Assembly: GCF_001723605.1 (NCBI RefSeq)
Contig: NZ_CP017111.1
Coordinates: 1,426,001-1,490,000 of the forward strand
Source: Sulfurospirillum halorespirans DSM 13726
GTDB lineage: Bacteria > Campylobacterota > Campylobacteria > Campylobacterales > Sulfurospirillaceae
Reading direction: 5' to 3'
DNA: 64,000 bases
Part shown: in pieces, positions 44,622-52,403 of the stretch
How the letters are laid out: every line of letters starts with the position of its first letter
How positions within the stretch are numbered: position 1 is the first letter of the stretch
Translations under genes and position numbers: made by a program
The notes under the pieces: model-generated
Seen by the model: only the letters and a program-made list of their open reading frames with translations
The model's database searches: none
What the model was told of the DNA's origin: nothing

Positions 44622-45065
44622 TTGGAAAACGTTAACGCACCTAAATTTATCGAACGAGATAAAATTTTTAAAGCTAAAGATATTATTGTAGCCCTCAAGT
44701 ATTTTGGCGTCAGTTTTGATAAACTCAAAACCGCTACCCCCGAGCGTGCTAGAGCTATTGTGATTGGCTACAAAGCATGGCGATTAGGGCTGAATGAGAC
44801 ACAACTACGCTCCGTGATTGAGCGCAAAATTGATGATAAAGAGATTATCGATCTTTTAGGGTATAAAGAGAAAAAGAGTATTCGTAGTTGGAGCATTTAT
44901 ACGAAAGTAAAAGAGGATGATTACCGCATCAAAGTAGAGCGTTTATGGTGTAAAAAACTGGGTGCTTTATGTTTGATCGCCAAAATAGGGCAAAAAGAGC
45001 TCATTACCTTAGCCAATGAAACGTTTAAAGACCAACTGGATTGTACGATTCCTAAAGAGTTTTAA
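44622..45065 (+). CDS. Hypothetical protein, 147 aa, downstream of flgH
   Basis: TTG 44622 is the likely start, with AAGGA 7-11 bases upstream and 24 bp from the flgH stop, so it is likely co-transcribed. The soluble protein is basic in its middle (KEKKSIRSWSIYTKVKEDDYRIKVERLWCKKLG) and has a possible helix-turn-helix-like start (ERARAIVIGYKAWRLGLNETQLRSVIERKI). No signal peptide or membrane span. I do not recognise the family. A flagellar link rests only on position. Confidence 0.7.
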   Translation: MENVNAPKFIERDKIFKAKDIIVALKYFGVSFDKLKTATPERARAIVIGYKAWRLGLNETQLRSVIERKIDDKEIIDLLGYKEKKSIRSWSIYTKVKEDDYRIKVERLWCKKLGALCLIAKIGQKELITLANETFKDQLDCTIPKEF

Positions 45066-45070
45066 GCGCT

Positions 45071-45098
45071 ACCCTTGCCTTACATGTAAGGCAAGGGT
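45071..45098. terminator. Bidirectional terminator, perfect 28-bp palindrome centred on TTACATGTAA
   Basis: ACCCTTGCCTTACA (45071-45084) is followed directly by its reverse complement, then TTTTGATT on the plus strand. The centre is an exact copy of the dispersed motif (45080-45089). It sits between convergent genes (the hypothetical gene and ctsF) and can end transcripts from both sides. GC-rich outer arms give a strong stem. Confidence 0.8.
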
Positions 45099-45103
45099 TT
45101 TGA

Positions 45104-46345
45104 TTACGATTTAACCGCTTTTGCCATATCCCACATTGGCATAAAAATACCAAGTGCCATTAATAGAACCATCGCTGCAATAAATCCAAGCAAAATAGGC
45201 TCAATATAACTTGCTATATTGTCGATAATTTGGCTAAAGCGTGACTTGAAATATTGTGTCACTTTTTCCAGCATTTTATCAAGCGTACCACTTTGCTCAC
45301 CTGCTTGAATCATCTGAATTAACATTCCCTCAAAAAGCCCTGTATCACGAAACGATTCGGTTAGCGAGATACCACGCTGAACGGAAACTTTGACAGCCGA
45401 GAGTCTTTTTTTAAGATGGGTGTTATCCAGCGTTAACAAGGCTGTATCCAACGCATCAGCAATGGGAATACCTGCACGAATAAGCTCTGTGAAGACAAGG
45501 CAAAAACGACTCAGAGTGGCATAAAAGATGATGTTACCAATAAGATAAAGCTTGAGAATATATTGATCATACTTTTTTTTGAACTCTTCGTTGTGCACTA
45601 GGAGATATTTAAAGAGAACAATGGTAATAAAAATCGCCGCAAGAAGGTAGAGACCATAATTATTAATCAGATTTTCCATAAAAAGAAGGATCTTTGTAGG
45701 CAGGGGAAGTTCCGCCTTGAGCTTTGAGAAAATATCTTTAAATTTGGGAACGACATAAACCATTAAAATTGAAAAAGCAATGGCAATGGCAATAACGACG
45801 GTAATGGGATAACGCATCGCTTTTTTAAATTTTTGTCTATTCTCTTCTATCTCTTCCAAAATTTCTGCGAGTTTTTCCAAAGATTCTGCCATGTTACCGG
45901 TACTTTCACCCAGCTCAACAAGAGCCAGTGTCACATCGCCAACCTCTTCACGGTAATTCATTAAGGCTTGTGTGAGGCTAAGACCCGAGTTGAGATCGTC
46001 ATTGACACTGTTAAAGATCTCTTTGAGTGATTTGTCAACCGTGGCATTGGCAACTTCTTTGACGCTATCGTGAATAGAAATCCCTGCATTGGTCATAACG
46101 CTGAGTTGTCTGATTGCGGCAATGAGGTTTGGCATCTTGATTTTTTTACGAAAAAGCGCGCCTAAAAACTGCGTTTTTAATTCACTAAGTTGGTCTTCAA
46201 GGGGTGCTGAAGTCTCTTTAACATTTAAAATAACACCAGGAATTTTAACTTTTGCAATGGCAATAGCATCGCTACGGTTCGGTGACTTAACAACAGTTTT
46301 AGTTTTTTGACCTTTAAATAGGTAATTCACTTCAAAATATTTCAT
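45104..46345 (-). CDS. ctsF: Type II secretion/competence inner-membrane protein (GspF/PilC family, CtsF-like)
   Basis: A 413-residue GspF-type platform protein. Two T2SSF domains (about residues 75-190 and 280-400) contain IRQLSVMTNAGISIHDSVKEVA and FTELIRAGIPIADALDTAL, with three membrane spans at about 190-210, 235-255 and 385-405. It would anchor pseudopilus assembly with the ATPase encoded immediately upstream (4-bp overlap). The gene order fits ctsF of the Campylobacter natural-transformation locus; an MSHA-like pilus or other T2SS role is the alternative. Confidence 0.85.
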   Translation of the reverse strand: MKYFEVNYLFKGQKTKTVVKSPNRSDAIAIAKVKIPGVILNVKETSAPLEDQLSELKTQFLGALFRKKIKMPNLIAAIRQLSVMTNAGISIHDSVKEVANATVDKSLKEIFNSVNDDLNSGLSLTQALMNYREEVGDVTLALVELGESTGNMAESLEKLAEILEEIEENRQKFKKAMRYPITVVIAIAIAFSILMVYVVPKFKDIFSKLKAELPLPTKILLFMENLINNYGLYLLAAIFITIVLFKYLLVHNEEFKKKYDQYILKLYLIGNIIFYATLSRFCLVFTELIRAGIPIADALDTALLTLDNTHLKKRLSAVKVSVQRGISLTESFRDTGLFEGMLIQMIQAGEQSGTLDKMLEKVTQYFKSRFSQIIDNIASYIEPILLGFIAAMVLLMALGIFMPMWDMAKAVKS

Positions 46346-48105
46346 CCTTTGGCCACCCTTGCAATCTCATCCAGTGAGGTAATGCCATTGGCTGCACGCG
46401 TAATACCATCTTGATACATATCAAAAAATCCCTCTTTGATGGCCTGCTCTTTAATTTCGCTCTTGGAAGCACCTTGGGCGATCATACTGGAAATTTTCTC
46501 ACTAATGGGTAGAATTTCTGAGATCATTTCACGTCCCAGATAGCCTGTTTGAGAGCACTTTTCGCATCCATTATGTTTATAAAATTGATACTCGTCAGGA
46601 AGCAGTGCTTTGATCTCATCATAGGCCGTTTTAGGAAGGGTGTATTTTGTTTTACAGTAAGGGCAGAGTTTGCGCACCAATCTTTGAGCTTCAATAGCAA
46701 TGAGTGAACCACTGATCAAATAAGGCTCAATGCCCATATCCACCACCCTCGTAACGGCACTAATGGCATCATTTGTATGGAGTGTTGAAAAGACCAAGTG
46801 ACCTGTAAGGGCTGCTTGAACAGCAATGCGTAAGGTTTCAGTATCGCGTACCTCACCAATCATAATAATATCAGGATCTTGTCGTAAAATAGAACGCAGG
46901 GCCGAAGCAAAGGTAAGGTTGGCTTTTTCATTCACTTGGACTTGTTGTGTTAAGTTAAGCTGGTACTCCACAGGATCTTCAACGGTAATAATCTTACTTT
47001 GCACGCTTTTAATCGCATTAAGCGCGGCATAAAGCGTGGTCGTTTTACCACTTCCTGTAGGACCCGTTACAAAGATAATACCATAAGGAGTTCGCATCGC
47101 TTGCGCAAATTTGGCATAGGTTGCAGGCTGCATGCCCAAATCTTCAATCTTAATCATCACCTTGGATTTATCCAAAATACGAATAACAATCGACTCTCCA
47201 TTGATGGTAGGAAGGGCTGAAATCCTAAAGTCATACTCGCGCCCAAGGATCGTAGCAGAAAAGCGACCATCTTGCGGTTTACGCTTCTCGGCAATATCCA
47301 TGTTTGAGAGTAGTTTCATGCGTGATGCAAGGGGAGGGTAAATATCTTTGTCAAAAATGAACGTTTCTGTAAGCATTCCATCAATTCGGCTACGGACAAT
47401 ACAGTTATTCTCCGTAGGCTCAATGTGAATATCACTTGCACGGGCTAGAATCGACGTTTTAAGAATGATTTCAATCAGTTTTAAAATACCTGAAGACTCT
47501 TGAGGATTTTCAGCAGCACTGGAGGTGATCTCTTTGCGAATCTCGCCAATCAAGCCTTTAATGCTCTCGCCAAGCTCCATTTTAATGAGGTATTTATCAA
47601 TTTGTGAAGGCTCAGCGATGATGACTTTGAGTAGTTTTCGTGGGAAAATTCGTTGAACACCCTCTTGGGCATTAATATCCAGAGGATCTTTGAGCGCTAC
47701 AAAAATATTGATCTCATCTTCGCGAATTGGCAATGCTTTGTATTTTTTGAGCTGTGCAAAAGGGAGTTTAGAGGCGAGCCGATAGTCAATGTCAATCGAG
47801 TCAAGATCAAGATACTCATAGTTAAGATTTTTAGCTAAAGCGTGTAAGAATTTTTCACTGTCAATGGCAAAATTGGCATTCACATCTTCTAAATTCAAAT
47901 ACCCTTTTTTAAAAAACTCTATCACTAAAATAAGCAGATCTTCTTTGGTGAAAAAGTTGTTCTCTAAAAGAATTTCACCTAAAACCTTATGACTGTTTTG
48001 TTTTGTCTCTTCTTTGATTTTGGCAGCACTGTTTTCATCGATAATACGGTTATGAATAAGATAGGTTAAGAGGGTTGTTGTAATATCGTTCATTGTCTCT
48101 GCCAT
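46342..48105 (-). CDS. ctsE: Assembly ATPase (GspE/PilB family, CtsE-like)
   Basis: A hexameric secretion/pilus ATPase of about 587 residues. The start is uncertain: ATG 48105, ATG 48093 or TTG 48153; none has a strong ribosome site. N-terminal MshEN-type domain, then GspE core with IVIRILDKS, Walker A GPTGSGKTTTLYAAL, Walker B region PDIIMIGEVRDTETL and the His box GHLVFSTLHTND. A tetracysteine zinc motif (CPYC...CEKC) follows. It drives assembly with the GspF protein encoded downstream. Part of the eight-gene competence-type operon. Confidence 0.85.
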   Translation of the reverse strand: MAETMNDITTTLLTYLIHNRIIDENSAAKIKEETKQNSHKVLGEILLENNFFTKEDLLILVIEFFKKGYLNLEDVNANFAIDSEKFLHALAKNLNYEYLDLDSIDIDYRLASKLPFAQLKKYKALPIREDEINIFVALKDPLDINAQEGVQRIFPRKLLKVIIAEPSQIDKYLIKMELGESIKGLIGEIRKEITSSAAENPQESSGILKLIEIILKTSILARASDIHIEPTENNCIVRSRIDGMLTETFIFDKDIYPPLASRMKLLSNMDIAEKRKPQDGRFSATILGREYDFRISALPTINGESIVIRILDKSKVMIKIEDLGMQPATYAKFAQAMRTPYGIIFVTGPTGSGKTTTLYAALNAIKSVQSKIITVEDPVEYQLNLTQQVQVNEKANLTFASALRSILRQDPDIIMIGEVRDTETLRIAVQAALTGHLVFSTLHTNDAISAVTRVVDMGIEPYLISGSLIAIEAQRLVRKLCPYCKTKYTLPKTAYDEIKALLPDEYQFYKHNGCEKCSQTGYLGREMISEILPISEKISSMIAQGASKSEIKEQAIKEGFFDMYQDGITRAANGITSLDEIARVAKG

Positions 48106-48159
48106 AGTTGATAAATTTTGGCTATTGTACCATTTCTCATACAAAGAAACCAACTCATT

Positions 48160-49035
48160 TTAATCAATGACTTCTCCTACGGCGATTTGGTTTAGCAGAC
48201 TTTGCGCCGCTTGCGATTTATTATTTTTCAAATAGGCTTTAAGCGCTAGTGCTGCATCTTCTTTATGCCCCAATTTGATTTTGGATTTTGCAAACCAAAT
48301 CCAGCTTTTTTCATTTTCAGAATCAACATTATTGGCAATCAATGCCCATTTATTGCTTTCATTATAGTTTTTAGCAAGGTAGTACTCTTCCGCAAGCATC
48401 AATGCAAAGGTAATGCTATGCGTTTTTTCAAATTTTTCTTTGAGATACTGGATGGAGTTAACCTCATGGGTTTCAATTTTAATAACCCCTTTTTGCTTAG
48501 GTTCTTCCAAAAGAGGTGGGGGCAGTAGCATTGTATCGATCTTTTCTTCTTTGCTACGATAAAAACTCTCATCATTAATGGTGTTAGGTGTTTTTCGTGT
48601 AAGAATTCTGTTTTCAAGTTCTTCTTCTTGAATTCCAAAAGCGCTCTTTTTCTCTACGGGTTCAGGCAGGTAGGATGACTTTTTATCAGAACTATTTTTT
48701 CCAATGATGGGTAGCTGAAGCGTAAGTGTTTCATCTGCTTTTTGCTCGTTATTGGATGTGGAAGGCATGTATTTTGCTGTGCTGTTATTGGCTTCAACGA
48801 CAGTAGTTGTTGAAAGATTATTGTCCATAGCTGTAATTTCATTTTTCATCAGTGTCGCGGTTGCCGACTCTTTTTCTTTGGAATTGAAAACATCTAACAC
48901 TAAAGGGTAAAAGAAGAGTCCGACCAGTACAAAAAGAAATACGGATGAGCCGATAATGAGATAATGCAAACGCTGCTTAAGTCGGTACTGAAAAACTTTT
49001 TTTTCAAGTTCAACAATTTCTACGGTACTAAGCAT
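48160..49035 (-). CDS. Competence operon membrane protein with C-terminal TPR-like repeats (CtsX-like position)
   Basis: A 291-residue protein with a cytoplasmic N-terminus (1-22), one membrane span (about 24-46, YLIIGSSVFLFVLVGLFFYPLV), a long low-complexity Ser/Thr/Asn/Glu-rich linker (50-180) and a helical end (200-285) resembling tetratricopeptide repeats (EKTHSITFALMLAEEYYLAKNYNESNKWALIANN). It lies between the AAA ATPase and GspE genes, the same place as ctsX in Campylobacter. Sequence homology to CtsX is not something I can confirm by eye. Overlaps ctsP by 8 bp. Confidence 0.65.
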   Translation of the reverse strand: MLSTVEIVELEKKVFQYRLKQRLHYLIIGSSVFLFVLVGLFFYPLVLDVFNSKEKESATATLMKNEITAMDNNLSTTTVVEANNSTAKYMPSTSNNEQKADETLTLQLPIIGKNSSDKKSSYLPEPVEKKSAFGIQEEELENRILTRKTPNTINDESFYRSKEEKIDTMLLPPPLLEEPKQKGVIKIETHEVNSIQYLKEKFEKTHSITFALMLAEEYYLAKNYNESNKWALIANNVDSENEKSWIWFAKSKIKLGHKEDAALALKAYLKNNKSQAAQSLLNQIAVGEVID

Positions 49036-49837
49036 GGATCATCCCTAGACTAATGCCAGCCATTTCAAGGTATTTTACATGTAAAGCATTACTCTTAACA
49101 ACAGAGGGTTTATGCTCATCATAATACTCTAAAATTTCAAAAAGTTTATAGAGAAGTTTGTTGATCGTTCTCAAATTTCCACCAGTAAGTTTTGCAATTA
49201 ATTTATAGTGTTTATCTCTAAAAAGATTCAAAAATTCAAAACGATTATGAAACAGGAGTTTTTTTTCGATATAGGTTTTAATCTCATTTTGTGATGCATT
49301 GTCTATCTCAATCGTCTCCCAAATGCGCGTTTGGAAGTAATCTTTTGCGAGTAAATCCTCTTTTTCTGTTTTATGAACCGTAAACAAAAATTTAAATAAA
49401 CGAGAATCCGCCATCAGACGAATTTTCTCGATTAAATCGGTTGGATAAAGCTGCGCCTCATCAATTAATACCGTAATGGCTTGATCCGTAGACGTAATAT
49501 GTTTACTAAGCAATGCTAAAAATTCATTGTAATTGGAAAACTCAGGAGATGTTCTTCCAAAAATATGTTCATAAAGCGCTTTAATGAAGACTTTCTCTTC
49601 GAAAAAAGGACGTGGGAAAAAAATAATACGTTTTTTTGGCTTTAAGTCATTGTAAATTTTTTGGAGCAAAAACGTTTTACCTGTGCCTGGTTTTCCATAA
49701 AACAAGATCAGCTTTAAAGGCTTATCTAAGGTTTGCACCAATTTGTCATAGGTTATTGCCGATTTGTCCAAATTCACATAATCAAAGATTTCACCATCCA
49801 CAAAGATAGTTTTAAGATCGCTGTATTGGTTATTCAT
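49028..49837 (-). CDS. ctsP: AAA ATPase (ExeA/MshM family, CtsP-like)
   Basis: A 269-residue ATPase of the ExeA/MshM type. ATG 49837 (MNNQYSDLKTIF) follows AAAGA and overlaps the secretin stop by 8 bp; TTG 49858 is possible. Walker A is FYGKPGTGKTFLLQKI, Walker B is VLIDEAQLYP, and TGGNLRTINKLLYKLFEIL is the typical C-terminal sensor. Such proteins help secretin assembly or act with a peptidoglycan-binding partner. The TTACATGTAA at 49075 (LHVK) is the only exact motif copy in the whole operon. Confidence 0.8.
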   Translation of the reverse strand: MNNQYSDLKTIFVDGEIFDYVNLDKSAITYDKLVQTLDKPLKLILFYGKPGTGKTFLLQKIYNDLKPKKRIIFFPRPFFEEKVFIKALYEHIFGRTSPEFSNYNEFLALLSKHITSTDQAITVLIDEAQLYPTDLIEKIRLMADSRLFKFLFTVHKTEKEDLLAKDYFQTRIWETIEIDNASQNEIKTYIEKKLLFHNRFEFLNLFRDKHYKLIAKLTGGNLRTINKLLYKLFEILEYYDEHKPSVVKSNALHVKYLEMAGISLGMIHA

Positions 49838-51362
49838 ATATTCTTTGACTGTATCCAAGATCTTTAAGCGTTGCTTTATCGCTTCCTTTTACCCCTATGA
49901 TGCGCGGTGTAATGACAAAAACAAGCTCATTGGTTGCGATGGTATCCGCAGAGTGTTTAAAGGCTTCCCCTAAGAGAGGAATGCTGCTTAGCAGTGGTAC
50001 GCTGCTCTCTTCTTTCCCTTTGGTTGAGGCAATCAGTCCTCCGAGGATGATAGTACTGCCATCTTTCACTTTAACAACGGTGGAGAGTTTTTTCTCTTGG
50101 GTATCTGGGGCAATCTCTCTAGGATTGGTTTGCTGAGAATCATCATCAGAATATTTAAAATTACTGACAGAAGGATTGATACGTAAAATAATCTCATTGT
50201 CTTCTGAAATTTCAGGGGTGATGTTAAGAAGCACGCCAATAAAAATAGAGTAGTTGGTGTAGGTTGTCGCTATACTTGAACTCGTTTCAGTAGAGCTTGT
50301 TTCTTCAGGGATTCGGTAATTGATATTATCACCAACCGTAATCAATGCTTGCTGATTATTCATCGTTAAAACTTTTGGACTTGAAATCACTTTGGTATCG
50401 CCACTTGATCCTAGAAAATCAATTACACCTGACACTGAGAAAAGGGCATCATTAACAACGGTTAAACTATTGAGATTACTTGATGCATTAGCCGTACCTG
50501 TACTTGAAGAGTTGTATAAAGTATTTGGGTTACTTGTTGACAAAGCCCCTTGATTACTATTATTGAAAATAGAGTTACTACCAAAGCTTAAAGAAAATTG
50601 ACTCCAATCTACACCTGTTTTATTGCTGCTACTGAGTGCAACGGAAATGATAGAGACATCAATAAGCACTTGTCTATGAAGCCTATCTTTGAGAAGATCG
50701 ATATAATCAGAAACGCGGTCTAACTGCTTTTTAGTTGCTGTTACGGTAATCATACCTGCATTTGCGTTGATAATAGGTGATGATGCTTTGTAATTCTCTC
50801 CTCCTGTATTCAAGACAGAGGTAAGTTCTATGGAGATTGTTTTCCAAAAATCAAATGATTCATTGGATGAGATTGAGTTTTGACTTTGAGTTGTTGTGTT
50901 TTTGGTTCCACTGCCTGTTGCTTCGACAGGGGTTGCATCTACAGAGGCGTTAATAACGGCTTTTCCCTCACGAATGGAGGAGATATAATCTACTTTAAAA
51001 GATTTAGTACTAAGAGCAGAAATTTTTAAATAATTTTTATCATAAACATAAAAAAGATCATTATCCTGAATAATAAGTTGAAAAACTTCATCGAGAGAGA
51101 GATTTTTAATATTAACACCATTGAGATTTTTTGCAAGGGCTTTTTCTGCTTCGGTATCTTTAACAACAATGCTAAAATCACACACTTCTCCAAGTTCGGC
51201 AAGTAGCTCGGCTCCTGTGGCTTTGTTATTCGTTTTGATATTAAACGTGCGATATTCACATGGCTTACTTTTTTCTGCAGCGTGAACGGGCGAAAGAGCG
51301 ATCGCTAATATCGCTGCTATTGCAATAATGTTATTTGGAAAATATGTTAACATTGCTCTCAT
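49830..51362 (-). CDS. ctsD: Secretin (outer-membrane channel, MshL/CtsD-like)
   Basis: A 510-residue secretin with a signal peptide (residues 1-28, NIIAIAAILAIALSPVHA). N-terminal STN-like domain (ATGAELLAELGEVCDFSIVVKD), then an N1-type domain with KKQLDRVSDYIDLLKDRLHRQVLIDVSI, a Ser/Asn-rich loop, and the secretin core (TKVISSPKVLTMNNQQALITVGD, VVKVKDGSTIILGGLIA, VPLLSSIPLLGEAF, ELVFVITPRII). It forms the outer-membrane pore for DNA or pilus passage. Best match is the MSHA/Cts group, where the secretin is not a classical PilQ. Confidence 0.88.
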   Translation of the reverse strand: MRAMLTYFPNNIIAIAAILAIALSPVHAAEKSKPCEYRTFNIKTNNKATGAELLAELGEVCDFSIVVKDTEAEKALAKNLNGVNIKNLSLDEVFQLIIQDNDLFYVYDKNYLKISALSTKSFKVDYISSIREGKAVINASVDATPVEATGSGTKNTTTQSQNSISSNESFDFWKTISIELTSVLNTGGENYKASSPIINANAGMITVTATKKQLDRVSDYIDLLKDRLHRQVLIDVSIISVALSSSNKTGVDWSQFSLSFGSNSIFNNSNQGALSTSNPNTLYNSSSTGTANASSNLNSLTVVNDALFSVSGVIDFLGSSGDTKVISSPKVLTMNNQQALITVGDNINYRIPEETSSTETSSSIATTYTNYSIFIGVLLNITPEISEDNEIILRINPSVSNFKYSDDDSQQTNPREIAPDTQEKKLSTVVKVKDGSTIILGGLIASTKGKEESSVPLLSSIPLLGEAFKHSADTIATNELVFVITPRIIGVKGSDKATLKDLGYSQRIYE

Positions 51363-51759
51363 CTTTTGTCCTTATTACAAGTTCTTTTTTTTCAATTTCA
51401 TTTTGGAGAATAACACTATTGTGCGTGATTTTTGCCAGCTTGTAGGCACCTACCGTTTCATTTCTTTTATACCATGTGCCACTAATTTTTGCTTTTTGAT
51501 CAAAGGTCGCTTCTAACGTATAAACCATGAGTTGCGCCGTTTCATTGCCATCGCTCTTTTGTTGATCGGTCGTGATACTAATAAATGGATTTTCAAGCTT
51601 GTCTAGCATAATGACATCAGCGCCCACCCTGCGCTCAGCAATACGTTCAAAAATTTTGTCATACTCTTTGACTTCACTTCCTAAAGACAAAGCCTCTTTT
51701 GCGTTTATCATAGTGATGTAAAAACATAATCCTATCACTGTTTTTAGTAATGTTTTCAA
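51331..51759 (-). CDS. PilP/GspC-like periplasmic protein
   Basis: I chose TTG 51759 (MKTLLKTVIGLCFYITMINA, a clean signal peptide) with GGGGGAT 7 bases upstream and a TTGA overlap with the preceding stop; an in-frame TTG at 51774 would add five residues. The mature part ends in a small beta domain (ATFDQKAKISGTWYKRNETVGAYKLAKITHNSVILQNEIEKKELVIRTKDES), the pattern of PilP or GspC homology regions that contact the secretin. It lies just before the secretin gene, the position of ctsR in Campylobacter. Overlaps the secretin start by 32 bp. Confidence 0.65.
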   Translation of the reverse strand: MKTLLKTVIGLCFYITMINAKEALSLGSEVKEYDKIFERIAERRVGADVIMLDKLENPFISITTDQQKSDGNETAQLMVYTLEATFDQKAKISGTWYKRNETVGAYKLAKITHNSVILQNEIEKKELVIRTKDESNVNIFSK

Positions 51760-52403
51760 TATTTCATCCCCCAAACAGCAATATTAAATTGTCCATCAAT
51801 ATTTTTCTGACCAGTGACATTCAGTTCATAAATATCAACAACCAATTCACTCTCTTCAATAGCATTCATAAATTTCATGGTATTGGCAAATGAGCCACTA
51901 AAATCAACTTTGAGGGTTAAAATTTGTTCAATTTTCTGAATACTGGGTTCATTGATTTTGTTTTCAATGACTTTAATACGCACAGCATATTTTTGTGCTA
52001 ATTGTGCAATAGAGTGTAAAAAATTTGCCCAATTTTCATCATTGAAAAGAAGATAAGAGAGCTCTTTAAGCTTACCGTCAACATAGGCATTGGTAAACGT
52101 TGTTTTTTCTAAAAGAAGTTTTGCATTTTCAATATCTGACTTGACTTTTCTGATTAAAAAAGTTGAATCTCCATCGCGTGAAACAGAGGTAAGATATGCT
52201 TGTTCATCGTGAAGCTTTTTTTCAACCTCTTTAGCATTGCGCATGGTTTGATTGAGCATTTTTTCGGTAATAGGAAAGAGATAGCTGTAAAATAAAAAGC
52301 CAATCAGAGTAAAAACCATAGCAAAAACAAGATATGTCTCACTACTTTTTTTGCCTTGAAAATAGAGATCAATCTTATCCATAAGCGTATCAATACTATT
52401 CAT
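51756..52403 (-). CDS. PilO-like inner-membrane protein
   Basis: A 215-residue protein with a short cytoplasmic N-terminus, one membrane span (about residues 23-44, YLVFAMVFTLIGFLFYSYLFPI), a coiled coil (about 46-110) and a ferredoxin-like C-terminal domain (ILTLKVDFSGSFANTMKFMNAIEESELVVDIYELNV). This architecture is that of PilO/GspM alignment-complex subunits. It overlaps the preceding gene by 8 bp. Assignment rests on architecture more than sequence identity. Confidence 0.7.
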   Translation of the reverse strand: MNSIDTLMDKIDLYFQGKKSSETYLVFAMVFTLIGFLFYSYLFPITEKMLNQTMRNAKEVEKKLHDEQAYLTSVSRDGDSTFLIRKVKSDIENAKLLLEKTTFTNAYVDGKLKELSYLLFNDENWANFLHSIAQLAQKYAVRIKVIENKINEPSIQKIEQILTLKVDFSGSFANTMKFMNAIEESELVVDIYELNVTGQKNIDGQFNIAVWGMKY

